Shown: positions 16,563-24,937 of the stretch, piece by piece
Position numbering within the stretch: position 1 is the stretch's first letter
Layout: each line of letters opens with the position of its first letter
From: an uncultured Duncaniella sp.
GTDB taxonomy: Bacteria; Bacteroidota; Bacteroidia; Bacteroidales; Muribaculaceae
Assembly (NCBI GenBank): GCA_958352885.1
Contig: CATWQI010000001.1
Location: 393,017-457,016 of the forward strand
DNA length: 64,000 bases
Reading direction: 5' to 3'
Notes under the pieces: model-generated
Told to the model about the DNA's origin: nothing
What the model saw: the letters and a program-made list of their open reading frames with translations, nothing else
The model's database searches: none
Position numbers and translations under genes: made by a program

Positions 16563-18108
16563 TGTCGCCTTTCATTATACGGTACAACTGTTGGATGTCG
16601 ACATACTCCCTCAATCTCTCAGCCAGAAGGTCATACTGCGATTCCTTGTATGCGGCATAGTCCTGCGAGGTGGTTGACGACTCTACCGATACCGCACTGT
16701 CAACATACGGATGCAAGAGGAAATCAATCACTTCCTGATTGTCAAGAATTCCATGTATATAGCTCCCCATACACCTTTGAGACACAAAATAGCCGTCAAC
16801 AGAACCATCCGCCAGCCGGTTCAACACCCTACCCTTTCCGAGGCAGTTACCCCCGGACGACTGAGATTCGCTGTCAGCTGCTGGGACTGTCATCCCCATG
16901 TGGATTTCGTAACCGGAACAGTCCGTATCTCCATCAAGGAAACGGAATTTCACCTGTCTGGTCACCTTCTCGCCTCCAATGACAGTACGCACCGGAAGCA
17001 ATCCAAGTCCCGGAAGCATAGAGATATCACCCTCCACTCCGTCAGGGTCGCTGACATACTCACCCATCATCTGATACCCTCCGCATATTCCCAATACCGT
17101 CTTTCCGGATACATAGACATCATTTACCGCCTTTGCCATCCCGGAAACCCTTAAATCATATAAATCGGCAAGCGTGGATTTAGACCCCGGAAGAATCACA
17201 ATATCAGCCATCCGGACTTCATCAGGCGAATTTGTATAGTATAGGTTCACTCTGCCGTCACGTTCCAGCCGGTTGAAATCGGTGAAATTGGAGATGTGCC
17301 GGTGGAGCACCACAGCCACGTTGACAAGAGCGCCCTGTCCATTATGCACGTCAGCAACTTTGTGATTCTTTCCGTTGATAGCTACGGAATCCTCCTCCTC
17401 TACATGCACATCATCCATATAAGGGACCACTCCAAGCACAGGCTTCCCACATATTTTTTCAATCATTCTGCACCCGGATTCAAACAAGCGCATATCGCCA
17501 CGGAACTTATTGACGATGACTCCGCATATGCGCTTCCTGTCCTCTTCGTCCTGAAGCATCACCGACCCATAGACACTTGCGAACACACCACCGCGGTCAA
17601 TATCGGCAACAAGGATGACTTTTGCATCGGCATATCTTGCCATAGGCATGTTCACAAGGTCGCTGTCGCGCAAATTCAATTCCGAGATGCTTCCCGCACC
17701 CTCCATCACAATCGGATTATAGCGTTCATTCAGCCTGTCAAAAGCGGAATGGACTTCATCACGCAGTTTCTCCCGACCCTCACGCCTGAAATAATCGTAG
17801 GCGTCACGGTTCCCTATCACCCTGCCGTTGAGCACAACCTGCGATGTGCGCTCGCCTGTCGGCTTAAGCAGCAACGGATTCATATCGGCAGAACATGGGA
17901 TACATGCCGCCTCCGCCTGCACAGCCTGTGCCCGACCTATCTCCAACCCATCGGGAGTCGCATAGGAGTTCAACGCCATATTCTGGGCCTTGAATGGAGC
18001 CGGATGATAACCATCCTGCCGGAATATGCGGCAAAGTCCCGTAGCAAGCATGCTTTTGCCCACATCACTGCCTGTTCCCGCAAGCATTATAGGTGATAGT
18101 CTTTTCAT
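16555..18108 (-). CDS. cobQ: Adenosylcobyric acid synthase (glutamine-hydrolysing)
   Basis: CobQ/CbiP amidates four side chains of adenosylcobyrinic acid diamide. The 517-residue protein has an N-terminal dethiobiotin-synthetase-like domain with GTGSDVGKS, QAVQAEAACIP and MEGAGSISELNLR. The C-terminal class I glutaminase domain has VILPGSKST and the nucleophile region LGICGGYQMMG. The catalytic histidine lies in SYIHGILDN. I choose ATG 18108 because it matches the family N-terminus, but ATG 18123 is also possible. It heads the leftward cobQ-cobD-cbiB operon, whose promoter I could not identify. Confidence 0.94.
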   Translation of the reverse strand: MKRLSPIMLAGTGSDVGKSMLATGLCRIFRQDGYHPAPFKAQNMALNSYATPDGLEIGRAQAVQAEAACIPCSADMNPLLLKPTGERTSQVVLNGRVIGNRDAYDYFRREGREKLRDEVHSAFDRLNERYNPIVMEGAGSISELNLRDSDLVNMPMARYADAKVILVADIDRGGVFASVYGSVMLQDEEDRKRICGVIVNKFRGDMRLFESGCRMIEKICGKPVLGVVPYMDDVHVEEEDSVAINGKNHKVADVHNGQGALVNVAVVLHRHISNFTDFNRLERDGRVNLYYTNSPDEVRMADIVILPGSKSTLADLYDLRVSGMAKAVNDVYVSGKTVLGICGGYQMMGEYVSDPDGVEGDISMLPGLGLLPVRTVIGGEKVTRQVKFRFLDGDTDCSGYEIHMGMTVPAADSESQSSGGNCLGKGRVLNRLADGSVDGYFVSQRCMGSYIHGILDNQEVIDFLLHPYVDSAVSVESSTTSQDYAAYKESQYDLLAERLREYVDIQQLYRIMKGDND

Positions 18109-18241
18109 ATCATTAATACACATGGAATATTCAAAAGAAACAGCTTAGAACAAAATGCAATTATATAAGCTGAATATCAGCATATTGTGCGCAAGCGGCA
18201 ATTCGAGAATGTTATAGTTTTTTCTATTTTTTAGACCATTC

Positions 18242-18258
18242 AGTACACAATTAGTACA
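18242..18258 (+). repeat. Left 17-bp flanking repeat (att-like)
   Basis: AGTACACAATTAGTACA, matching 24938-24954 at 16 of 17 bases in the same orientation. Each copy is itself two AGTACA hexamers 11 bases apart, the spacing of one helix turn. It lies between cobQ and the relaxase remnant. Confidence 0.7.
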
Positions 18259-18311
18259 TTTAGTTTATTAATAGATGTTGAGGGAGATTTTAAGTTCTGA
18301 TTTCGCCTTAT

Positions 18312-18319
18312 TACCTTTG
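18312..18319 (+). promoter_or_regulatory. -7 box before the relaxase remnant
   Basis: TACCTTTG matches TAnnTTTG, 22 bases before the ATG at 18342, with a T-rich stretch about 20 bases further upstream. It suggests that the truncated gene is expressed. Confidence 0.5.
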
Positions 18320-18341
18320 CGCAATACAAAGATAATGCATT

Positions 18342-19070
18342 ATGGCAAATTTGGAAAGAAGAACAAAACAAAATCCCAAGATTATGCAGCCTGTACTCAA
18401 CGACCATGACCATCCGCACTGCCACATTGTCTATAGCCGTGTCGTTAACAATGGCAAGACTATCTCCGACCATAACGACCGCTTCCGCAGTCAGAAGGCT
18501 TGCGAGGATATAACCCGGCAATATGGACTGCACTGGGGCGAAAGCCGGAAGAAAGTCAACCGGGAGCGTCTCCGACCGCATGATGCCGCCAAATATCATA
18601 TCAGCGACATTCTTGAAGTGGTGGTGCCGCAGTGCCGTAACTGGGAGCAGCTTGAAAGGGCTCTAAAAGCCAACGGCATTTCGGTGGAGTTCAAATGCAA
18701 TCCCAATACCGGAGAGCGTCAGGGAGTGTCTTTCGGATATGATGACGGCAAGGAGAATCATGTGTTCCCCGGTTCTAAAGTCGGCAAGGAATACAGTTTC
18801 GCACATCTGTCCCGGTCTCTCGACCGCAATCAGAAGGCTTACGAGAAACGGACACGCTCAATTGAGATTCAGGCTACATGGGCGAATCCGATACCACCGA
18901 AAGAACAGGCATCGGTGCTTGAAGAGGGAGTCGGCATGGCGGTCGGTGCGATAGGAGCATTGGGCGACCTGTTCCAGACCCATGCGCCCGAAGAACCTCA
19001 GACCTTGGAGGAGTTCGACCGTATGCGAAAGAAATATGCACAAAAGCCCCGCAGGGGATTGAAACACTGA
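18342..19070 (+). CDS. Truncated relaxase / mobilisation protein
   Basis: A 242-residue protein that matches the middle and end of a MobB/VirD2-type relaxase. NDHDHPHCHIVYSRV contains the HxHxH metal triad. GKTISDHNDRFRSQKACEDI, YGLHWGE and the GISVEFK repeat-like segment follow as in intact relaxases. The N-terminal part with the nicking tyrosine is absent and replaced by about 19 unrelated residues (MANLERRTKQNPKIMQP). It should therefore not nick DNA in the usual way. It has its own -7 box and an intact frame, so it may be expressed as a fragment. The C-terminal ~60 residues are not recognised. Confidence 0.7.
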   Translation: MANLERRTKQNPKIMQPVLNDHDHPHCHIVYSRVVNNGKTISDHNDRFRSQKACEDITRQYGLHWGESRKKVNRERLRPHDAAKYHISDILEVVVPQCRNWEQLERALKANGISVEFKCNPNTGERQGVSFGYDDGKENHVFPGSKVGKEYSFAHLSRSLDRNQKAYEKRTRSIEIQATWANPIPPKEQASVLEEGVGMAVGAIGALGDLFQTHAPEEPQTLEEFDRMRKKYAQKPRRGLKH

Positions 19071-19082
19071 CATTGAGGAATT

Positions 19083-19553
19083 ATGAGACAGAAAGGACTT
19101 ATTATCTCGTATCTTAGGACAAGACTCTCCGACAGTCTTCTTGACTTTGGCGAGGACTTGCAGCTATGGGTGGAGCGCAATTTTGACAAGCGTTTTCAGG
19201 TAGTATGTGACCCAACAAACTGCGGTTGCAACTTCTCGCTGTTCCAGCCGATGATGTTCAATCTATACCTCCGTTGCTGGGAGCGGAGTGAGGGTTATCT
19301 TGGATTGCCCGACAATCTTCTGATTGTGGCCAGCTTCGGATGCTCTCCCAAAAACATTTACCGACTGTTCCCGTCGTTCCATGACTTCCTGATGCGCCAC
19401 GGCAAAATGCACGGCTTCTGGCACATCGCTTTCGACGACACAATGGTTTATTCCGCGATAGATGTGGAAGGGAAACGCAATATGTCAGAGCTGCTGATAC
19501 CTCTCAACTACCGTATGAAGCCCAACAACTACGCTATCAAACTGATAGAATGA
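19083..19553 (+). CDS. Hypothetical protein following the relaxase remnant
   Basis: A 156-residue soluble protein that I do not recognise. It has no signal peptide or membrane segment. Visible features are an acidic N-terminal helix (SDSLLDFGEDLQLWVERNFD), a cysteine pair CDPTNCGC near residue 45, and an aromatic-rich C-terminal half. It lies 12 bp after the relaxase remnant, in the same direction, and ends at a good terminator. It is therefore likely co-transcribed cargo of the insert. Confidence 0.55.
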   Translation: MRQKGLIISYLRTRLSDSLLDFGEDLQLWVERNFDKRFQVVCDPTNCGCNFSLFQPMMFNLYLRCWERSEGYLGLPDNLLIVASFGCSPKNIYRLFPSFHDFLMRHGKMHGFWHIAFDDTMVYSAIDVEGKRNMSELLIPLNYRMKPNNYAIKLIE

Positions 19554-19569
19554 TGCTGGTGTGAAAACA

Positions 19570-19627
19570 GCAATGCCAATAACGGAAGTGGAATCAACCG
19601 CAACCGTTATTGGCATTTGCTATTTTT
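19570..19627 (+). terminator. Terminator ending the relaxase-remnant unit
   Basis: GCAATGCCAATAACGG (19570-19585) pairs with 19604-19620 with one bulged base, followed by TATTTTT. The convergent barrel gene ends 52 bases to the right, so the hairpin may stop both transcripts. Confidence 0.75.
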
Positions 19628-19678
19628 AGCCCCCCGGCATCACTGCCGAGGTTTCTATATGTATGAGATGCTGTTTCG

Positions 19679-21778
19679 TTACTTCAGGATTGCACTGCCC
19701 GCTGTTCCAGAGCCACTGACTTCATCGTAATAGTCAACTTTCTTGCCATAGCCGAAGGTGTATGACACGGCTAATGTGATGCGCCAATGTTGAGCGGTTG
19801 AAAATTCTTTGCGGTCAAAGCTGTAATACTTGCTCGAAAGAGTCTGATGTAATGATTCCCATGATGTGTGCAGGAAATTGTAGACTCCGGCACGGATATT
19901 CCACCCCTTGTCGCCCCAGCCTAACTGAATCTGATATTTGGCAGGTGTGCGTTCGACAATTCCGCTTTGTTCTTCCTGATAATGGCTTGGTGTCATATAC
20001 CATCCCCAAAGATAGAATTTACCGAAATAATATGTGAGTTGAGCCGTACATGTAAGTTCACTTCTTGTGCTTGCGTATGCCCCGGTAGTCTTCCGCAACC
20101 AGTATTGCGGTCGAAGTTTCGCTACAAGTTTACCCCCGAAGAATTTGGCGGTGGCGGAAGCCCCCAACATTCCGCTGCGGTAATCCCCATCGTTGACATA
20201 TCGACGCAACATTGTTCCTTCGGGAGCGGTGGGAGAATATATGGTCACGCAACGGTTTCCAAGCATATGGATATAAGCGTCAGCAGATAGTTGCAATTTA
20301 TTATTTGGGAGCCAAGTATATGTCAAACCTGCGTTCTGGTATGAATAATCTACCAATGTCGGCGTGCCCTGATACCACATAAGTTCGTCCTGTTGGAGCA
20401 TATTAGGACTTTTTTGAGCTGCGTCTGGTACATCTTTGCTGTAGTTCCAATTAGCTTCAAACTGGTGCTTGTCTGTTGGTGAGAAAGTAGCATAGGCGAT
20501 AGCTCTTGGGAAATTGTCGTTCATACGGCTGTCGCTGATATGGTTGCGTTCCCACACCCATCCAAACTCTCCACCGAAATTCCATTTATCGAGATTTAGA
20601 TTATAATGAGCTCCGGCAGAATATCCTCCAACATTATATTTCTGATAAGATGGAGAGTTGCCATAGTAATCAATAAAATTCCAATTCTGCACTGTGGCGA
20701 AATAGAATATAAACGTATTCTTTCGGTTAAGCTGCCAATAAAGGCGCGGATTTATCTGTAATTTATGTACGCTTTCCGATGCATTGTTTGTAATTGAGAG
20801 TGCTTCGCCAGTAGAGTAAAATGAATTGGATTTATTTTTACCGTATGTGTACACAGCAACGCCCTCAAATGAAAATTTCGGGGAAATTTTGACGTAGAAA
20901 TTACCATTATAGGAAAGAGCCCAGTTATGGCTTGTGGTAAGCGACGTTGCCGTTGTGGGAGAAAATAAATCGGAAGAATAAAACAAGGAATTAACCGCAT
21001 CATTGTGAGGAACATCCTTTAGACTATATGATAAGCGGTTGGATATTCTTGCTTTGTCGCTGTTATATAAAGCGCGGAGGGCAAAGTCGTTGCTGTTGTT
21101 GCGATATAACGAGGAATTGGTTTCGGAAGTTCGTTCGATGGTCTGTGGTCCGGCTCCGTATAGGTCTTCAAAACGGAATGTTTCTGTAGAGCTTACGCCT
21201 CCATGACGGTTTGTAAGGTAAATTTCATCGGCGTATAGGTCAAAAACCATCGATTTGTAAGCCATTTTGGAATAAATCTCACCCTCGGTGCGGTTGACTC
21301 CAAACCATTTGTTAGCAGTAACCTTTGTATATCCGCCCCATTCATACTTTTGCATGATGAAGTTGATTGCGTAATGTGCGCCTTGAAATCGCGGGTCGGT
21401 CGGGTGCAGATAATACTCTACTCTTTTCACATCTTGCGTTCTCATGCCCTGCAAGTCCTGTGCGGTGGCAGGCAGAAAATCAATGAATATCGACACCCCT
21501 TGACCCGAAGCCGTCTTTACCGCTTGGCTGATTGGGTCAACCTCAATTTGAGGGATTGCCATTTGGCTCAAAAGAGAGATCGCATCGGCAGCAGCATTCT
21601 TTTGCCGAGCCATAGGAATGTAGGTGGAAATATTTGATGATGTCCGTTGGTTAGATGCCTCAACCACAACTTCATTAAGTTCCTGTGTCTTGATGCTATC
21701 GGTCTCGTTTGATTGAGCCATTGCAGATAAAGGCGCAACCGCAAAAGCCGAAAGCAGTACAATGCTCATTGATTTCAT
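19679..21778 (-). CDS. Outer-membrane beta-barrel protein, TonB-receptor-like
   Basis: A 699-residue protein with a signal peptide (MKSMSIVLLSAFAVAPLSAMAQ). A short segment LNEVVVEA, like a TonB box or linker, is followed by a plug-like domain with IFIDFLPATAQDLQGM and VEYYLHPTDPRFQGAHYAINFIM. The remaining ~500 residues alternate aromatic and polar residues as in a 20-22-strand barrel and end in a strand near AVSYTFGYGKKVDYY. It lacks the N-terminal carboxypeptidase-like domain of SusC proteins. It is the last gene of a leftward three-gene unit with two lipoproteins. The substrate is unknown. Confidence 0.8.
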   Translation of the reverse strand: MKSMSIVLLSAFAVAPLSAMAQSNETDSIKTQELNEVVVEASNQRTSSNISTYIPMARQKNAAADAISLLSQMAIPQIEVDPISQAVKTASGQGVSIFIDFLPATAQDLQGMRTQDVKRVEYYLHPTDPRFQGAHYAINFIMQKYEWGGYTKVTANKWFGVNRTEGEIYSKMAYKSMVFDLYADEIYLTNRHGGVSSTETFRFEDLYGAGPQTIERTSETNSSLYRNNSNDFALRALYNSDKARISNRLSYSLKDVPHNDAVNSLFYSSDLFSPTTATSLTTSHNWALSYNGNFYVKISPKFSFEGVAVYTYGKNKSNSFYSTGEALSITNNASESVHKLQINPRLYWQLNRKNTFIFYFATVQNWNFIDYYGNSPSYQKYNVGGYSAGAHYNLNLDKWNFGGEFGWVWERNHISDSRMNDNFPRAIAYATFSPTDKHQFEANWNYSKDVPDAAQKSPNMLQQDELMWYQGTPTLVDYSYQNAGLTYTWLPNNKLQLSADAYIHMLGNRCVTIYSPTAPEGTMLRRYVNDGDYRSGMLGASATAKFFGGKLVAKLRPQYWLRKTTGAYASTRSELTCTAQLTYYFGKFYLWGWYMTPSHYQEEQSGIVERTPAKYQIQLGWGDKGWNIRAGVYNFLHTSWESLHQTLSSKYYSFDRKEFSTAQHWRITLAVSYTFGYGKKVDYYDEVSGSGTAGSAILK

Positions 21779-21804
21779 CTTGCGATAGATAGGAAGGTTT
21801 GATA

Positions 21805-22266
21805 TTATTTAGGAAACGTTATTGATATTTGTTTGGATACTCGTTTTATTGCTTCTTTAATGTCGTAGCCAGCACCTGCAATCCCGAGTGAAGAATAGGC
21901 ACCTCGGCAGGACGCTATCGGTCTCCCGGTTTCATAGTCTATGAAGTTTACCGTTACGACAGTTTCTTCTTGCTGGACATTCACCCCGTATTTAACCAAT
22001 AGAAGTTTTTTTAGCTGATGGGGAGATAGTTCATAGATTCGAGCGTCGCTTACGAGTTTTAACCGTGAGTTCTCAACAGCATCAAATAACTGTATTTCAT
22101 ACTCCATCAACTTTGCCGGGACATGATATGTGTCGTTGTTTATTATTGACGCATATTCATAGCGTGATAGATTGACGTTATTGGATACTGTTGATTTGGA
22201 GGTCGTACATGCCGAAAGTATGAGTAAAACAGCAAGATAACAAATAAATTTTGCGAAACGTCCCAT
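21805..22266 (-). CDS. Small lipoprotein
   Basis: A 153-residue protein with signal peptide and lipobox LILSAC, so the mature protein begins at Cys20. The mature part is mixed alpha/beta with a C-terminal segment VVTVNFIDYETGRPIASCRGA that looks like a strand pair. No family is recognised. Gaps of 11 and 26 bp to its neighbours place it in an operon with the upstream lipoprotein and the downstream barrel, which suggests a joint outer-membrane role. Confidence 0.65.
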   Translation of the reverse strand: MGRFAKFICYLAVLLILSACTTSKSTVSNNVNLSRYEYASIINNDTYHVPAKLMEYEIQLFDAVENSRLKLVSDARIYELSPHQLKKLLLVKYGVNVQQEETVVTVNFIDYETGRPIASCRGAYSSLGIAGAGYDIKEAIKRVSKQISITFPK

Positions 22267-22277
22267 AATTGATACAA

Positions 22278-23006
22278 TTATTTGAAATCTAAAGAAACAC
22301 GTGTATATACATTCTCATAGCGAACCAACAATTTGACATAGGGATTAGTGTTACTTAAATCCGGATATGTCAACTCCATTTGATTTCCGTTTATCTTGAA
22401 ATCAAGTCTATCCGTCAGATTCTCGTATCCGTTTGTATAATAGGCATCAATCGCATCATCAATTATGCAACCCTGAGGGAATGAATATGATACGATGTTG
22501 TAGTAGGCATCGTTCAATTCTTTGTTAACCACAATCTGTTCATCCCATTTCGGAAGTTGTTTGATTTGTGGATAGCATTCGGCAAAGCTGATTTTGGCCC
22601 CCGCAATATCCTTGTCTTTGTCATATATCCAAGAATCCACATACACGTTGTAATAGTTGGTGTTTATTGGATAAGCTCGCGCTCCTGCCACGGTCTGAAT
22701 ATCTTGTGCAAGCGTTATTTGATAGAAGTTACCGGGAGTGACCGCAACTTCCTGAGCTATCTGAGATAGACTTGGATTTTGGTTGAAACTACCTTTTCTG
22801 CCAAGGTCGGCGATACCGCAATATGATGATGCGAAATTATTGGAAGCATTGATGAACACATCAGAACCGCCAATAGTCGTCTCACTATCTCCTGCCATCA
22901 TATTAAGTGAAATGGCGTTTGTAGGTATTTGTGGCTCATCGTCATTGCTGCATGAGACAGCGAATATGACGAAGAATGAGATTAGAAATATAACCTGCTT
23001 ATTCAT
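22278..23006 (-). CDS. Lipoprotein, DUF5036-like
   Basis: A 242-residue lipoprotein. ATG 23006 gives MNKQVIFLISFFVIFAVSC with the lipidated Cys, followed by the acidic SNDDEP linker that often marks surface export in Bacteroidetes. The mature part (NAISLNMMAGDSETTIGGSDVFINASNNF read in pieces) resembles the DUF5036 family, recalled from memory. An in-frame start at 23153 would add 49 residues ahead of the signal peptide and run through the structured leader, so I reject it. It is the first gene of the leftward operon in the insert. Confidence 0.7.
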   Translation of the reverse strand: MNKQVIFLISFFVIFAVSCSNDDEPQIPTNAISLNMMAGDSETTIGGSDVFINASNNFASSYCGIADLGRKGSFNQNPSLSQIAQEVAVTPGNFYQITLAQDIQTVAGARAYPINTNYYNVYVDSWIYDKDKDIAGAKISFAECYPQIKQLPKWDEQIVVNKELNDAYYNIVSYSFPQGCIIDDAIDAYYTNGYENLTDRLDFKINGNQMELTYPDLSNTNPYVKLLVRYENVYTRVSLDFK

Positions 23007-23079
23007 ATTTTTTGGTTTCTCTACTGGCTCAATGGAGAGATTAGTTATACAAAGAAACGTGAGCCAACTATGCCACGTC

Positions 23080-23202
23080 CAAACTGATGGTCCTGAGAAA
23101 ACCAATGATGCAGATGTAACAATAGCAGCCCACGCTATACGCGTGAGAACCACTATGCTATCTCTTGCATCAAGACTAAAAGTTTCTCAGGTTTTCAGTT
23201 TG
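23080..23202 (-). promoter_or_regulatory. Strongly folded 5' leader element
   Basis: Five nested perfect arms fold this 123-base stretch into one rod. CAAACTGA (23080-23087) pairs with 23195-23202, CCTGAGAAA (23092-23100) with 23183-23191, and GATGCA (23107-23112) with 23166-23171. TAGCA (23123-23127) pairs with 23156-23160, and CACGC (23131-23135) pairs with 23141-23145 around a 5-base loop. A further ACGTG/CACGT hairpin (23057-23078) lies on the gene side. The element sits in the leader of the leftward lipoprotein operon, between its -7 box at 23265 and the ATG at 23006. A cis-acting RNA is the likeliest reading. The rest of this 336-base gap shows nothing else. Confidence 0.6.
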
Positions 23203-23264
23203 CAAGACGCATAACGCTTCTTATTTTTTCAAAATGTCGTGGAAAGGCGATGCCATTCCGACTG

Positions 23265-23272
23265 CAAATTTA
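23265..23272 (-). promoter_or_regulatory. -7 box of the leftward lipoprotein/barrel operon
   Basis: TAAATTTG on the minus strand fits TAnnTTTG and would give a leader of about 250 bases that includes the folded element. Confidence 0.5.
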
Positions 23273-23315
23273 GCCAAAATATCTGAATCCTAAGCTATAA
23301 TCGCCGAAAAATTAG

Positions 23316-23323
23316 TAACTTTG
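23316..23323 (+). promoter_or_regulatory. -7 box of the AlbA-domain gene
   Basis: TAACTTTG fits TAnnTTTG and lies 20 bases before the ATG at 23343, so the leader is very short. Confidence 0.5.
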
Positions 23324-23342
23324 CAGTCTAATACGCGCAAAA

Positions 23343-24776
23343 ATGACAAAAGAAGAACTGCTCGCAAGGCTCAACGATATAGAATGGAATGATTTCGAGG
23401 TCAAAGAGGCTTCGGGCGGTCTTCCCAAATCCATGTGGGAGACGGTCAGCGCTTTCTCCAACACAGAGGGCGGTTGGATAATACTCGGCGTTAAAGAGAA
23501 GAAGACCGCAGATGGCTCCGTGTACGTTGTCAACGGAGTGTCGAATCCTGAACAAATGGAGCAGGATATAATCACCACATTACGTTCCCGCACAAAGTTC
23601 AATGCCCCTGTCTCATGCAAAGCCATGAGATACAAGATTGACGGTAAGGATATTCTCGCTTTTGAGATACCATTGTCGCCACACCGACCTGTTGCAATCA
23701 AAAGTAGTGGAGAGGTGTATATCAGAACAGGAAGCGGTGATACACTCGCCACGGACATGGAAGTCGATGCGATTGTGAGAGACGCATCTTTCGGAGCAAA
23801 ATCAGAAATGGAAGTCCCCGGCTCAGGTTTCAATGACATCAATCTTGACTCCATTGCATCCTACCGCAGCTATCTCCGTGATTTCAATCGATCTCTTTCG
23901 TTCCCCACATTGAACGATGAAGATTTTTGCAGGAAACTGAACATCGTTCTTTCATCGGGTAAACTGTCGTATGGCAGTCTCCTTATGTTTGGCAAACTGG
24001 AATCCGTACTCGGTGCGTTGCCCAACTTTTGGATAGACTATATGGAGATACCGGGCGATTCTTATGCCACAGCCTCGCAGCGATATACCTACCGTATGCC
24101 GGAGCAAGAAAATATATGGGAGAGTTTTCAGCTTATAATGCACCGTCTGCGCAATTTTGTAGATGCCCCTTATGTGGAAGGACCCGACATATTCGGTGTA
24201 GAAGACAACTCACAACTGTTCTGCTTGCGTGAAGGATTAGTTAATTTTTGCGCTCACTCAGATTATCTTGCATCAGCACATCCCACGATAAGGGTATTCG
24301 ATGACAGAATTGTAATGCAGAATCCGGGACGATTCATTCTTGATGCCGACGAGTTTCGGAATCGTGTCCTGTCTATGCCGCGTAATCCGAGTATAATCAG
24401 ACTATTCCGTCATCCGAAACTATCTGAAAATGCCGGATATGGCATTGACAAAATATTAGGTTGGGAAAAACTGACCGGGAAAACTGTCACCTTTGAGAGT
24501 GATATGCTGATCTCAACAGTCACTTATCCATTGGCATCGACTAAGGATTCTCGCAACGATGGCGAGAATAATGGCGAGAAAGGAAAGCAGTCCACCAGAG
24601 AAAGACTAATTGCTTTGATTAAGGAGAATCCTCGAATTACAAGAGCATCTTTATCCCGGCAACTTGGAATCTCTTCATCAAATGTGCAATTCCATATAGA
24701 AAGACTGAAATCGGAAGGGATTATCCAGCGTGTTGGTTCTCCCAGAAACGGACATTGGGAATTCCCATCTGAATAG
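23343..24776 (+). CDS. AlbA_2 (Schlafen-type) domain regulator with C-terminal winged helix
   Basis: A 477-residue cytoplasmic protein. Residues ~10-130 form an AlbA_2/divergent AAA_4 domain (EVKEASGGLPKSMWETVSAFSN in pieces, then GGWIILGV and VYIRTGSG). The middle carries ALREGLVNFCAHSDY-like and GYGIDKIL segments of the usual C-terminal ATPase-like part. The last ~65 residues are a winged helix (RASLSRQLGISSSNVQFHIERL) ending GHWEF. Such proteins are presumed transcription regulators, common on accessory elements. It has its own promoter. A 12-bp tandem repeat begins at its stop codon. Confidence 0.8.
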   Translation: MTKEELLARLNDIEWNDFEVKEASGGLPKSMWETVSAFSNTEGGWIILGVKEKKTADGSVYVVNGVSNPEQMEQDIITTLRSRTKFNAPVSCKAMRYKIDGKDILAFEIPLSPHRPVAIKSSGEVYIRTGSGDTLATDMEVDAIVRDASFGAKSEMEVPGSGFNDINLDSIASYRSYLRDFNRSLSFPTLNDEDFCRKLNIVLSSGKLSYGSLLMFGKLESVLGALPNFWIDYMEIPGDSYATASQRYTYRMPEQENIWESFQLIMHRLRNFVDAPYVEGPDIFGVEDNSQLFCLREGLVNFCAHSDYLASAHPTIRVFDDRIVMQNPGRFILDADEFRNRVLSMPRNPSIIRLFRHPKLSENAGYGIDKILGWEKLTGKTVTFESDMLISTVTYPLASTKDSRNDGENNGEKGKQSTRERLIALIKENPRITRASLSRQLGISSSNVQFHIERLKSEGIIQRVGSPRNGHWEFPSE

Positions 24777-24821
24777 GTCAGAAAGTAGGTCAGAAAGTAG
24801 GTCAGAAAGTAGGTCAGAAAA
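24774..24821 (+). repeat. Four tandem copies of a 12-bp unit
   Basis: TAGGTCAGAAAG occurs three times exactly and a fourth time with the last base changed. The first copy starts with the TAG stop of the AlbA-domain gene, so every copy holds an in-frame stop. In another frame the unit reads Gly-Gln-Lys-Val repeats. The remaining ~220 bases to btuD contain only the right flanking repeat and AT-rich sequence. Confidence 0.85.
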
Positions 24822-24937
24822 CCGACATACTGGGAAAATTGCCGTCAGAAGAATAGAACAAAGTCGAATTAAAAATTCTCAACAAACACATAAAATTCTT
24901 AAAATGCCTCTATTCTTCTTCTCCATTTTACCCACAT

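Noticed and set aside
23007..23153. Longer N-terminus of the DUF5036-like lipoprotein from 23153
   Set aside because: It would read through the structured leader and bury the signal peptide 49 residues inside the protein.
23080..23202. Invertible promoter bounded by the inverted repeats CAAACTGA...TCAGTTTG
   Set aside because: There is no TAnnTTTG box inside the segment, and the nested inner arms fit a folded RNA better than a pair of recombination sites.
24774..24821. CRISPR-like array
   Set aside because: The units are 12 bp, directly adjacent and without spacers, and no cas genes are nearby.
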